The notes under the pieces: generated by a model | Databases searched by the model: none | Seen by the model: only the letters and a program-made list of their open reading frames with translations | What the model was told of the DNA's origin: nothing | Translations under genes and position numbers: made by a program | Part shown: piece after piece, positions 43,190 to 50,827 of the stretch | Layout of the letters: each line of letters starts with the position of its first letter | How positions within the stretch are numbered: the stretch's first letter is position 1 | Assembly (NCBI GenBank): GCA_944323485.1 | Contig: CALUSR010000001.1 | Span: 546,123-609,937, forward strand | Source of the DNA: Candidatus Gastranaerophilales bacterium | Lineage (GTDB): Bacteria; Cyanobacteriota; Vampirovibrionia; Gastranaerophilales; CAJFVJ01 | Direction of reading: 5' to 3' | Length of the DNA: 63,815 bases

Positions 43190-44437
43190 ATGAAAAGAAG
43201 AGTAGTAATAACCGGCTTAGGAGCCGTAACGGCTTATGGTGTCGGAGTTGATAAACTTTGGGACGGTTTGATTGCAGGCAAAAGCGGGATATCCAAAATA
43301 GAAAATATGGATATTACTGGGTTTGCTTCTCAAATCGGTGGTGAAATAAAAAATAAAGACTTTAATCCTGAAGATTATCTTGATAAAAAAGAAGCAAAGA
43401 GAATGGACAGATACATTCAATTTGTTCTTGTTGCAGCTATGGAAGCTTATAAAGACGCAGGACTGACAGAAGAAAATACAGATCCTAACAGATTAGGAGT
43501 TATTGTAGGAAGTGCTGCGGGCGGAATGGGAACAATTGAAGCAAACCACAACCAAATATTGGCAAAGGGACCCGGAAAATGCAGTCCGTTTACTGTTCCT
43601 ATGATGATATGCGATATGGGTGCAGGTTTGATTTCCATAAAACTCAATGCTAAAGGCCCCAACAAGGCGGTTGTAACTGCATGTGCTACATCTGCACACT
43701 CTATAGGCGATTCTTTCAGAACAATTCAATATGGAGATGCTGATGTAATGATTGCAGGCGGCGGTGAAGCTGCTTTAACCACTTTAGGTTTGAGCGGATT
43801 TATTGCTGCAAGGACTCTTTCTCACAGAAATGATGAACCGGAAAAAGCTTCGAGACCGTTTGATAAAGACAGAGATGGTTTTGTTATGGCAGAAGGTGCT
43901 GGAATTTTGATTCTTGAAGAACTCGAGCATGCTAAAGCCAGAGGGGCAAAAATTTATGGCGAAATCGTAGGCTATGGTGCCACGGCAGATGCTTATGATA
44001 TGGTTGCTCCTTCCGGTGAAGGTGCAAGAAGAGCTATGAGAGCTGCTCTTGCAGATGCAGGATTTGCACCTGAAGATGTTCAATACATCAATGCGCATGG
44101 TACAAGTACCGGACTCGGTGATGTTGCTGAGGCGCTTGCTATTGAAGATGTTTTTGGTGATTATTCCAAAAACGGTTTGATGGTAAGTTCAACAAAGAGC
44201 ATGATAGGTCACTCTTTGGGAGCAACCGGTGCTATGGAATCAATTGCCTGCATCAAGGCTATTCAGACAGGAGTTGTTCCTCCTACTATCAATTTGGATA
44301 ATAAGGATGAGAGAATTCCTGATATGGATTTGGTTCCTCATAAGGCAAAGAAAGTCAACAATCTGAAAGCCGCCATGAACAATTCGTTCGGTTTTGGCGG
44401 ACATAATGCTACTTTGATTTTCAAAAAATATGAATAA
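43190..44437 (+). CDS. fabF: Beta-ketoacyl-ACP synthase II
   Basis: 415 residues. Catalytic Cys165 is in TACATSAH, with His residues in INAHGTSTGLGD and MIGHSLGATGA and the C-terminal NNSFGFGGHN. It elongates acyl chains and is needed for cis-vaccenate-type unsaturated acids and temperature control. It is the last gene of the lipid operon and is followed by a terminator. FabZ, FabI and the acetyl-CoA carboxylase genes are not in the window. Confidence 0.97.
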   Translation: MKRRVVITGLGAVTAYGVGVDKLWDGLIAGKSGISKIENMDITGFASQIGGEIKNKDFNPEDYLDKKEAKRMDRYIQFVLVAAMEAYKDAGLTEENTDPNRLGVIVGSAAGGMGTIEANHNQILAKGPGKCSPFTVPMMICDMGAGLISIKLNAKGPNKAVVTACATSAHSIGDSFRTIQYGDADVMIAGGGEAALTTLGLSGFIAARTLSHRNDEPEKASRPFDKDRDGFVMAEGAGILILEELEHAKARGAKIYGEIVGYGATADAYDMVAPSGEGARRAMRAALADAGFAPEDVQYINAHGTSTGLGDVAEALAIEDVFGDYSKNGLMVSSTKSMIGHSLGATGAMESIACIKAIQTGVVPPTINLDNKDERIPDMDLVPHKAKKVNNLKAAMNNSFGFGGHNATLIFKKYE

Positions 44438-44460
44438 AAATTGAAAAATGAGAACATTAA

Positions 44461-44494
44461 TCAAAAAGGCGGTCTTTATAGACTGCCTTTTTGA
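44461..44494 (+). terminator. Intrinsic terminator after fabF
   Basis: TCAAAAAGGCGGTCT/AGACTGCCTTTTTGA stem (one mismatch) with loop TTAT; T-run within the 3' side. Confidence 0.88.
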
Positions 44495-44535
44495 TGTTTA
44501 TTATTATCTTTTAGCGCTGCATAAAATTAATATTT

Positions 44536-44577
44536 ACAAAAGTATATAAAAGATAGCAATTTTTTATATACTTTTGT
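44536..44577. promoter_or_regulatory. 16-bp perfect inverted repeat upstream of the ribbon-helix-helix gene
   Basis: ACAAAAGTATATAAAA (44536-44551) and TTTTATATACTTTTGT (44562-44577) are exact reverse complements with a 10-base spacer, 91 bases before the regulator's ATG. Ribbon-helix-helix proteins bind symmetric operators and often regulate themselves, so this may be its operator; it also could be a weak hairpin terminator because five T follow. No sequence like it was noticed elsewhere in the window. Confidence 0.6.
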
Positions 44578-44667
44578 TTTTATATAAATATAGAGAAGAT
44601 AAAGACAAAAACAGAAAGTCTAAAAAGAGGAATAGTCGTCAAGAGAGTTTAAAAGAGAGGAATAAAA

Positions 44668-44856
44668 ATGGCAAGAATTTTGATATCAATGCCTGATGAA
44701 TTTTTGGACAGCATAGACAATTTTGCACAGGCAGAGCAGCGTTCTAGAAGCGAGCTTATTCGTGAGGCGCTGAGAACATATATTCACAAAGCAAGAGTCA
44801 GAGAAAATGCTTTGGCGAATAAAAATGCAAGTATTTTGGAAACGCTACTGGAATAG
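44668..44856 (+). CDS. Ribbon-helix-helix (CopG/MetJ-Arc type) DNA-binding protein
   Basis: 62 residues. The beta strand ARILISMPDEFLDSID is followed by QRSRSELIREALRTYI, the helix-turn-helix of the ribbon-helix-helix fold, then a charged tail. Such small dimers repress toxin-antitoxin or metabolic operons. No partner toxin gene is next to it; a terminator follows directly, so it is a solitary regulator. An AGAGAGG site precedes the ATG. Confidence 0.85.
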   Translation: MARILISMPDEFLDSIDNFAQAEQRSRSELIREALRTYIHKARVRENALANKNASILETLLE

Positions 44857-44895
44857 TAAAAGACTTTAAATTGGGGATTTTTGGGATTTTTCTTT

Positions 44896-44922
44896 AAAAA
44901 CAGCTTCGGCTGTTTTTTTTTT
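44896..44922 (+). terminator. Intrinsic terminator after the ribbon-helix-helix gene
   Basis: AAAAACAGC-TTCG-GCTGTTTTTTTTTT: a short stem with a very stable TTCG tetraloop and a long T-run. It may also end the convergent nitroreductase transcript. Confidence 0.9.
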
Positions 44923-44927
44923 GTATT

Positions 44928-45791
44928 TTATATCAAATTAATATTTTTGTGATTTCTTTCCGGCATATTGGTCAACTGAAATGAAGGATGCCCAATGACT
45001 AAAGCTTGAGATAAAAAATAGCCTTTTGGTATTTTTAAAGCCTTTATTAATGGTTTATATTTTAGTAATTTACAACCGACTGTAATACATCCCATATAGC
45101 ATCCGCCAAGATTTAAAGCAGATGATGCAATCAGAATATTCTGAGATATTATCGTAGAGTCATCTGTTGCAAGAGCACTTTTATCTGGTGCAATGAATAA
45201 TAAAAGAGCAGGAGCATTATATAAAATCGGGTCAGCACCGTTTTGGTAAGCTATTTTTCTTTGTTTATGTGTGTTGACTTCAAATTTTAGGCTTTCAAAA
45301 TTATTTTTTCCCCCTGCAAACTTAATTATATTTTTTATAAATGGAAACTTGTATATTTTTTCTATAAGGTTATACATCTGCATTGTAATTTTTGTTATAT
45401 TTTTTAGTTGCTGTTCATCTTGTATTATCATTAATTCTATACTTTGCAAATTAATGCCCGATGCTGAATATTCCATAATTTTTCTAAATGATTCTATTTC
45501 TGAATCTTTTAGTTTTTCTCCTGTAAAATCCCTGACACTTCTTGTTTTCATGATTAGATTTTTGGTCATTTCAAAGTTAGGGATTTCTCCTATTTTTTCA
45601 ACGGATTTGATTTTGTAATGATTTATTGCGCCTGTTGGGCATATAGCAATGCAGTGACCGCAATTGATACAAAATTCCTGAGCACCGTCTTCTATTTTTT
45701 TATATCCGCAAAATTTTGTCAGAATGCAGGTTTTATTACACAGGTTGCAGTTTATACATTTTTCTTTATCAATTTTTAAAATTTTTTCCAT
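44928..45791 (-). CDS. Ferredoxin-nitroreductase fusion protein
   Basis: 287 residues. Two 4Fe-4S motifs lie in the first 55 residues (CINCNLCNKTC; CINCGHCIAICP), followed by a nitroreductase (FMN) domain that begins with KTRSVRDFTGEKL near 80 and ends with FLSQALVIGHPSFQ. The family transfers electrons from the Fe-S clusters to FMN to reduce unknown acceptors. It follows the DUF4186 gene by 27 bases, so it may belong to the csoR unit. Confidence 0.88.
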   Translation of the reverse strand: MEKILKIDKEKCINCNLCNKTCILTKFCGYKKIEDGAQEFCINCGHCIAICPTGAINHYKIKSVEKIGEIPNFEMTKNLIMKTRSVRDFTGEKLKDSEIESFRKIMEYSASGINLQSIELMIIQDEQQLKNITKITMQMYNLIEKIYKFPFIKNIIKFAGGKNNFESLKFEVNTHKQRKIAYQNGADPILYNAPALLLFIAPDKSALATDDSTIISQNILIASSALNLGGCYMGCITVGCKLLKYKPLIKALKIPKGYFLSQALVIGHPSFQLTNMPERNHKNINLI

Positions 45792-45818
45792 TACTATATC
45801 CTTATTAAAATAAAAATT

Positions 45819-46166
45819 TTATAAGAGCTGCCGTTTTATCCACTCCATAATCAGGTTGATTATATATTCCCGTTGTTTGTCATTCAATTCTGCTCCTTTC
45901 TCAAAATGATGCCATTTTGAGATACATCCCCTGCAGCAGGTTGCTGTTGCATGCTGGGCTATAAACACAGGGTGTCCCTTCATAGGGGTTTGTTTGCCGT
46001 CATTTGGAATGAATTCAGGCGCAATTCGTTTTTTTATAAAGTCGCAGGCATGCGAGCGGATTGTGTCCAAGCCTTTTTGTTTGATATAGAGTTTGTCTTT
46101 ATCTTTGAGTTTGAATTTGCTTCTGAAATTTGATTTTGCCAGTTTGTTCAGTATATCTTCGTACAT
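45819..46166 (-). CDS. DUF4186 family protein
   Basis: 115 residues. The conserved block of the family is clear: HACDFIKKRIAPEFIPNDGKQTPMKGHPVFIAQHATATCCRGCISKWHHF, with several Cys and His that could bind a metal, and a C-terminal helix IINLIMEWIKRQL. Biochemical function unknown to me. It follows csoR by 17 bases, which hints at a metal- or redox-linked job. Confidence 0.8.
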   Translation of the reverse strand: MYEDILNKLAKSNFRSKFKLKDKDKLYIKQKGLDTIRSHACDFIKKRIAPEFIPNDGKQTPMKGHPVFIAQHATATCCRGCISKWHHFEKGAELNDKQREYIINLIMEWIKRQLL

Positions 46167-46183
46167 AACTGATAAGTTTAAAC

Positions 46184-46486
46184 CTAACTTTGCATTTTGT
46201 CGAGCAGGTTTTTTATTTCAAGAATTTTCTGTTTGGCATCCTCTTTATCCATAAAAGATGCAGCAACACAGTCTTCCAGATGTGTTTTCAGGATATTGCT
46301 TTCAATGTGTTTTATAGCAGAGCGGACTGCTTTAAGCTGAATGATGATATCAGGGCAGTATCTTTGTTCTTCAATCATTTTTTTTATTCCTTCAAGCTGA
46401 CCGATGGCACGGTTTAGGCGAGGAATTTCTTTTTTATGACTCGGATTTTGTAAGTCTTTATTTGTTTCATAATCTTCTTGTTTCAT
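46184..46486 (-). CDS. csoR: CsoR/RcnR-family metal-sensing repressor (copper-type ligands)
   Basis: 100 residues from the ATG at 46486. The helical-bundle fold of the family is visible (RLNRAIGQLEGIKKMIEEQRYCPDII, VRSAIKHIESNILKTHLEDCV). Cys44, His69 and Cys73 have exactly the spacing of the Cu(I) ligands of CsoR (Cys-24 residues-His-3 residues-Cys), rather than the His set of nickel-type RcnR. A candidate CsoR operator lies in the promoter of the metallothionein-like gene just upstream. No clear ribosome site is seen, and a terminator 17 bases upstream would limit expression to read-through. The start could be further upstream in the same frame, but that would cross the terminator. Confidence 0.88.
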   Translation of the reverse strand: MKQEDYETNKDLQNPSHKKEIPRLNRAIGQLEGIKKMIEEQRYCPDIIIQLKAVRSAIKHIESNILKTHLEDCVAASFMDKEDAKQKILEIKNLLDKMQS

Positions 46487-46502
46487 AAGAAAATTATATA
46501 TG

Positions 46503-46530
46503 AAAAAACGGGGAGGGTAAACCTCTCCGT
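46503..46530 (-). terminator. Intrinsic terminator between metallothionein-like gene and csoR
   Basis: On the minus strand ACGGAGAGG-TTTA-CCCTCCCCGT (one mismatch, offset by one base) followed by six T. It would let only part of the transcripts reach csoR, giving abundant small peptide and little repressor. Confidence 0.75.
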
Positions 46531-46554
46531 TCATCTTTTGACAAGAGTTCAGTT

Positions 46555-46671
46555 CTATTTTTTTGGCATGTTGCACTCAGTAGGACAGTTGCATTTATCT
46601 CCGGTACAAGTGCAATTTTCTCCGCATGTGCAGTTGATACATTTGCATTTTGGATTTGAGCATTTAGCCAT
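46555..46671 (-). CDS. Metallothionein-like Cys-rich peptide
   Basis: 38 residues, of which 10 are Cys, arranged as CxxxxCxC, CxCxxxCxC and CxCxxxC; the rest is mostly Asn, Lys, Thr and Gly. There are no His and no aromatic residues. This is the composition of a metallothionein, which chelates soft metals such as Cu(I), Zn or Cd. AAGGAG stands seven bases before the ATG. Directly upstream is a near-consensus promoter overlapped by a CsoR-type palindrome, and the csoR-like gene is the next gene downstream. Homology to a known metallothionein class is not claimed. Confidence 0.8.
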   Translation of the reverse strand: MAKCSNPKCKCINCTCGENCTCTGDKCNCPTECNMPKK

Positions 46672-46686
46672 AATATAATTCTCCTT

Positions 46687-46715
46687 TTTATACCCCATAA
46701 GGGTATACTTGTCAA
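46687..46715 (-). promoter_or_regulatory. Promoter with embedded CsoR-type operator for the metallothionein-like gene
   Basis: On the minus strand TTGACA (46710-46715) and TATAAA (46687-46692) are separated by exactly 17 bases. The spacer holds TATACCC-TTATG-GGGTATA (46689-46707), a perfect 7+7 palindrome of the AT-flanked C/G-tract type bound by CsoR/RcnR proteins. Repressor on this site would block RNA polymerase directly; copper binding would release it. Confidence 0.85.
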
Positions 46716-46723
46716 GTAGGAGT

Positions 46724-47614
46724 TTATTTATTTTTTGTTGCGACCACTCTGAATCCGACCGAGTTGTAGCCTGTATTTGGGCGTCTGCCTTCTCCTTGCA
46801 TGTTGATTTTGCAAGAATTCAGATTTGCGTACCAAGAGCCCCCTTTGATTGCATATACTGTTTGCCCGCGTTCAGCTCCGCGAGTGGCTGTTATTTTACT
46901 GCTTGTCCATTCCCATACATTTCCTGACATATCATAAACCCCAAATGGGCTTTTCCCGTTGGGATATCGATTTACGGGTGTTGTGTATCCTCCGTTTTCT
47001 ATAATTTTTGAAAATAAATCAGTGTATACAAATCCTGTGTGATTTTTGTGATTTATCCATCCGTAGATTGTGCCGTTTGGACGGATTGAGATAATTTTAT
47101 TTAGAGGAAGTCTTTGTTTGTAGTTTGCTGATTTCGGATTGTTGTATGTAACGGTCGGATTTTGTTTCAGATAAACAGATGCAACCAGTTTATTATAATT
47201 CAGATTTTCTTCATTTACCGTGTTTCCCCACGGGAAGATATAGTTTTTACCTCCTGATGCGGCATATTCCCATTCTTTGATTGATGGCATCCTGAAAGAA
47301 TAATTCGGATACTTCTTTTCAAGCCATCTGCAATAGGATAAGGCATCGTTGTAGGATACAAATACAACGGGGTGATTTCCTTTTCCGGCCGGATAAGTTC
47401 CGTTCTTCCAGTATTTTGGAATTTTTGTATAGTTGTCAGAATACACAAATTCTTTATACTGGGCATTGGTCACGGGATATTTTCCGATATAAAATTCTTT
47501 TAGGTGGCTGTTTTTTGGAATCAGTACAAAACCTGATAAATCATCAGCAAAAGAAGGCAGGTTTGTCCACCAAAATATTCCTGCTATAAGGATACTTAAA
47601 AGAAATTTTTTCAT
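46724..47614 (-). CDS. Exported SUMF1/FGE-fold protein lacking one catalytic cysteine
   Basis: 296 residues from the ATG at 47614, with GGAGGG in front. A signal peptide covers about 1-24. The formylglycine-generating-enzyme-like fold is clear: FYIGKYPVTNAQYKEFV, HPVVFVSYNDALSYCRWLEKK, FRMPSIKEWEYAASGG, FGVYDMSGNVWEWTSS, and GGSWYANLNSCKINMQGEGRRP...GFRVV. True sulfatase-activating enzymes have two cysteines in the last motif; only the second (NSCK) is present, so sulfatase maturation is unlikely. Other members bind ligands or modify proteins. It would act in the periplasm. Confidence 0.85.
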   Translation of the reverse strand: MKKFLLSILIAGIFWWTNLPSFADDLSGFVLIPKNSHLKEFYIGKYPVTNAQYKEFVYSDNYTKIPKYWKNGTYPAGKGNHPVVFVSYNDALSYCRWLEKKYPNYSFRMPSIKEWEYAASGGKNYIFPWGNTVNEENLNYNKLVASVYLKQNPTVTYNNPKSANYKQRLPLNKIISIRPNGTIYGWINHKNHTGFVYTDLFSKIIENGGYTTPVNRYPNGKSPFGVYDMSGNVWEWTSSKITATRGAERGQTVYAIKGGSWYANLNSCKINMQGEGRRPNTGYNSVGFRVVATKNK

Positions 47615-47674
47615 AATTTTCCCTCCTGAATGACGGTGCAGAGGTGGATGTTTAAATAAACAAGCATTAAAAAA

Positions 47675-47747
47675 AGCGGACGACGAGGCTCGAACTCGCG
47701 ACATTCTGCTTGGAAGGCAGAAGCTCTACCAACTGAGCTACGTCCGC
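47675..47747 (-). tRNA. tRNA-Gly (anticodon TCC)
   Basis: The cloverleaf is complete on the minus strand: acceptor GCGGACG/CGTCCGC with discriminator T, D-arm GCTC...GAGC, anticodon stem TCTGC/GCAGA with loop CTTCCAA (anticodon TCC, reading GGA and GGG), and T-arm GCGAG TTCGAGC CTCGT. CCA is not encoded. It stands alone between the Nudix regulator and the FGE-fold gene. Confidence 0.95.
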
Positions 47748-47796
47748 TTAACATAAGTAAATATACAACAAAAGATTTTTTTTTACAACAATAAAA

Positions 47797-48471
47797 TCAG
47801 TATTGTTTCAGATGATTTTTTTCGATGTAAGCTTTGTTGAATGAGTACAATCTTGCAGGTCTTTTTGAACCTTCTTTTGTCATTTCTTCGAGCTCTGTGA
47901 GAAGTTCTGAAGAGAGCATTTTTTTTCTGAAGTTTCTTTTGTCGATTTCTTTTCCCAAAATCATCTCGTAAGTTTTTTGGAGTTGAGTGAGGGTGAATCT
48001 TTTGGGCAGAAGCTGGAATGCGACAGGTGTATATTCAAGACGTTCCCTCAATCTTTCGATAGCATATTCAATAATCTGTTTGTGGTCATAAGCCAAAGAA
48101 GGCAATTCATAGATTGAATGCCATTTGACGGCTTTTGTCTGATCGGTATCGAAAGAGAGTTGAATATCTTCAGACCTTATCAATGCATAATAACCGACGG
48201 TGATAACACGTGATTTCGGGTGACGAAGCGGGTCTCCGAATGTATAGAGCTGTTCAAGATAAACGTTTTTTACGCCTGTTTTTTCCATAAGCACTCTTTT
48301 TGCCGCATCGTCAAGAGTTTCTGACAGTCTGATATAACCACCAGGCAGAGCCCAGTGATCTTTGAACGGTTCTTGAGTTCTTTGAACAAGCAATACTTTT
48401 AGTTTTTTCTTTCTAATAGTGAGTATTACCGTATCGACGGTTATTTCATGTGATCTGATTTCATTAAACAT
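47797..48471 (-). CDS. NrtR-like Nudix-family transcriptional regulator
   Basis: 224 residues. An N-terminal Nudix fold is followed by a winged helix (TPVAFQLLPKRFTLTQLQKTYEMILGKEIDKRNFRKKML). In the Nudix box (Gly45 to Val67) the catalytic glutamates after Arg59 are changed to Val60 and Lys64, so hydrolase activity is unlikely. This domain pair with a degenerate box is the architecture of NrtR, a repressor that senses ADP-ribose and controls NAD synthesis and salvage. No NAD gene is adjacent, so the target is unknown. An active ADP-ribose pyrophosphatase is the less likely alternative. Confidence 0.75.
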   Translation of the reverse strand: MFNEIRSHEITVDTVILTIRKKKLKVLLVQRTQEPFKDHWALPGGYIRLSETLDDAAKRVLMEKTGVKNVYLEQLYTFGDPLRHPKSRVITVGYYALIRSEDIQLSFDTDQTKAVKWHSIYELPSLAYDHKQIIEYAIERLRERLEYTPVAFQLLPKRFTLTQLQKTYEMILGKEIDKRNFRKKMLSSELLTELEEMTKEGSKRPARLYSFNKAYIEKNHLKQY

Positions 48472-48575
48472 AGTATTTTTATTAGATTTACATACCTATA
48501 ATATCAACAGAATATCAAAAAAATGCATTTTAGCCAATAGCAAAATGCATTTTTCAACCATAAAAATTATTATTT

Positions 48576-49262
48576 TTAGATATTTTGTATAATTTTTGAT
48601 CTTTTGAGTCTTTTTGATAGAGGAGATTTGCTCTCCATAATAGACTGATATTTTTCAACTTCTTTTATTGCTTCGATTTCCGCAGGAAGAATTTTTTCCT
48701 GTGTTTGTTCCTGTTGGTTAGCCGAGGCAAGTTGTTTTGAAGATTCTTTTTGTTTTATTTCTTTTTGAACTTTCAAAATAACCGGATCGGGATTAACCTT
48801 GAGGTAGTTGTAGTGAGTTACGATTTTTTTGACATAAGATCTTGTTTCTCTATAAGGCGGTATGCCGTTGTGTCGTTTGACAGCTCCGGGGCCTGCGTTG
48901 TAGGCTGCTATAACCAAATCGACGGAACCGAATTTATCCTGCAGGCTTTTGAGGTATTTTATACCTCCTATTATATTTTCGTTAATATAATAAGGATTAA
49001 CCCCGAGGCTTTTTGCGGTTGAAGGCATAAGTTGAAATAATCCTACCGCACCACGTGCGCTTTTTGCGCTTTTGTTGAAATTTGATTCTTGTTTTACGAC
49101 ACTCAGGGATAAAGCAGGGTCAACACCATATTGCAGTGAGTGTCTTACGATTTTTTCTTTAATTGCTAATTGATTTGAGACAACATTATTTTGTGCCTGT
49201 GATGAACTCATTACTGACAGCAGCAATAAAGCAGTTAAAAAAAGTTTTGTGAACTTTCGCAC
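48576..49262 (-). CDS. Exported lytic transglycosylase (SLT domain)
   Basis: 228 residues. A signal peptide covers about 1-23. The SLT domain lies at 35-155, with the catalytic Glu59 in VVKQESNFN, GLFQLMPSTAKSLGVNP, and AAYNAGPGAVKRHNG. It cleaves peptidoglycan in the periplasm to give 1,6-anhydro ends. The C-terminal 70 residues are Lys/Glu/Gln-rich and helical. It is a close relative of the one in the flagellar operon (30362-30979), but that copy has no signal peptide. Confidence 0.9.
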   Translation of the reverse strand: MRKFTKLFLTALLLLSVMSSSQAQNNVVSNQLAIKEKIVRHSLQYGVDPALSLSVVKQESNFNKSAKSARGAVGLFQLMPSTAKSLGVNPYYINENIIGGIKYLKSLQDKFGSVDLVIAAYNAGPGAVKRHNGIPPYRETRSYVKKIVTHYNYLKVNPDPVILKVQKEIKQKESSKQLASANQQEQTQEKILPAEIEAIKEVEKYQSIMESKSPLSKRLKRSKIIQNI

Positions 49263-49420
49263 TCTTTATTCTCCTTGTTTTGTATGTTTCATTTTGTTTT
49301 TTATATAAAAATGTTCAAATTGTTGTATTATTAAAATATAATCATTATTATAATATAGTACATGCTGAAAAATAATTTTCAAATTTTTTGGTAAATAATA
49401 ATTTAAAATCGGAGATTTGT

Positions 49421-50056
49421 ATGAATAAAAAAGGTTTTACGCTTATAGAGGCAATTATAGTTATTGCTATTCTCGGAGTAATCGGTGCACTGCTTGCGCC
49501 TGCGATTATGAAAGCTATACCGAACAGTTATTTTCATATGTTCAGAAAGGCATACACTACTTTTTCTCAGGTTTGTACAGAACTGGCAAATGATACTGTT
49601 ATGTATCCTGATGGTGATTTGAGCAAAGCTCCATGTCCTGATGCTACTATTGCTTGTCCTTGCAAAACCAAAAATTTCAGAGGATGTTTTATTGCCAAAG
49701 TGAATACAATTGCAGGAGATGAAGGTGGAAGATTCACGACCGATGACGGTATTTCCTGGAGGGATGGAGATCTTAATTGGTCTGAAGCTGCTCCTGCAGG
49801 TGTTTGTGATGATTATAATAATATCAGTACAAGTACAAAAATTGAAGCGAAAGCCAATGTTGTAATGGTTGATTTGGATGGAGAGGATAACGGACCGAAT
49901 GCCTGCGGTTATGACAGATTTTGGTTCGGAGTGTGCCGCAACGGTAGAGTCTTTATCTCCAAGGGCTGCAGTGAGGGCGGAGAGAGCATGAGCGGTGAAG
50001 AAACTTATAAAAAAGCAACAGAATACCTGAACAGACTAAGAAAACAGGTTGAATAA
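49421..50056 (+). CDS. Type IV pilin-like (pseudopilin) protein
   Basis: 211 residues from the ATG at 49421, which has GGAG. The class III prepilin signal MNKKGFTLIEAIIVIAILGVIGALLAPAI is complete: a short basic leader, Gly5-Phe6 cleavage site, and Glu10 for assembly. The C-terminal globular part has eight or more Cys, probably disulphide-bonded (CPDATIACPCKTKNFRGC; CDDYNN; CGYDRFWFGVC; KGCSEGGE), more than usual for a pilin. It could be a major pilin, a minor pilin or a DNA-uptake pseudopilin; no assembly genes lie in the window. Its stop abuts that of the convergent gene at 50057. Confidence 0.85.
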   Translation: MNKKGFTLIEAIIVIAILGVIGALLAPAIMKAIPNSYFHMFRKAYTTFSQVCTELANDTVMYPDGDLSKAPCPDATIACPCKTKNFRGCFIAKVNTIAGDEGGRFTTDDGISWRDGDLNWSEAAPAGVCDDYNNISTSTKIEAKANVVMVDLDGEDNGPNACGYDRFWFGVCRNGRVFISKGCSEGGESMSGEETYKKATEYLNRLRKQVE

Positions 50057-50827
50057 TCAGTCGCCTATAGTATAATTCGGATTCCAGAAGTTTATGCTAT
50101 TGCAGTTTTCATAAAACTCATCAAAGGTCATCAAGCTTCCGTAAGGAGTATCTGGTGTCGGTTTGAATATGATTACCATATTTTCGCTGATTAAATCGGT
50201 ATCTTTATCCGGGAGACATACTTTTGAAACGTTTTTTGTTGAGCCGTCGTTCATTGTTGCTCTGATTGAATATTTATCGGGAGTAAAAGAAACCATATAC
50301 AGGAAAAAGTCTTGTCTGTTGACATTTTTTCCGGGTTTTAGGGTTTTCATTACGGTTTCAAACCTGTTTTCTCTTTTGAATTTTTCTGAAACAGCGGGGA
50401 GTACCTGTTGTCTTTGCTGAGAAGATGGCGCTGATGGAGTTGATGTTTTTGTGGTAATTTTCTGAGGCATGTGTGTCTGGAGGCTTCCTCTTATGAATAA
50501 AGAACGCCAGTTTTTGTAGTTTTCGCACAGATCTTTGGTTGTGACAATTTTTTCTTCGCCGTCTTTTTTCATCATAAGGAAAGCATTTTTGGGAGTTTTT
50601 CCTTCACAGCCAGTAATTCTCCAGGTACTGTCATCTTCTTGTGACTGGACAGTAATTTCTGCATAGTTGAATATTTCGGGTCTTTTGATGATTTCTTCAA
50701 CTTTGTTCGGAGTAATTATATGAAGAGGGGGCGCTTGTCTGGCCGCTTTTTCCGATAAGCCGAAAGTTGTTTGATTTATTTGTTTTTTGCAATTTGTTGT
50801 GTTGAAAGATATCGGTGTGATAAACAT
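50057..50827 (-). CDS. Hypothetical protein with N-terminal TTFG tag
   Basis: 256 residues, no signal peptide or membrane segment. The N-terminus MFITPISFNTT is followed by a linker and TTFG at 20-23. A beta-rich domain covers about 40-110 (EITVQSQEDDSTWRITG), then a Ser/Thr/Pro/Gln-rich linker (about 120-145), and a second beta domain (DKYSIRATMNDGSTKNVSK) at 150-256. No family recognised. The tag matches those of the proteins at 3143-3853 and 35423-36082, and the rest is different. AGGA stands eight bases before the ATG. It converges with the pilin-like gene. Confidence 0.55.
   Translation of the reverse strand: MFITPISFNTTNCKKQINQTTFGLSEKAARQAPPLHIITPNKVEEIIKRPEIFNYAEITVQSQEDDSTWRITGCEGKTPKNAFLMMKKDGEEKIVTTKDLCENYKNWRSLFIRGSLQTHMPQKITTKTSTPSAPSSQQRQQVLPAVSEKFKRENRFETVMKTLKPGKNVNRQDFFLYMVSFTPDKYSIRATMNDGSTKNVSKVCLPDKDTDLISENMVIIFKPTPDTPYGSLMTFDEFYENCNSINFWNPNYTIGD

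Noticed and set aside
46494-46715. 73-codon minus-strand frame overlapping the metallothionein-like gene
   Set aside because: It is a shadow in another frame: it runs through the promoter, operator and terminator, while the Cys-rich 38-codon frame has a proper ribosome site.
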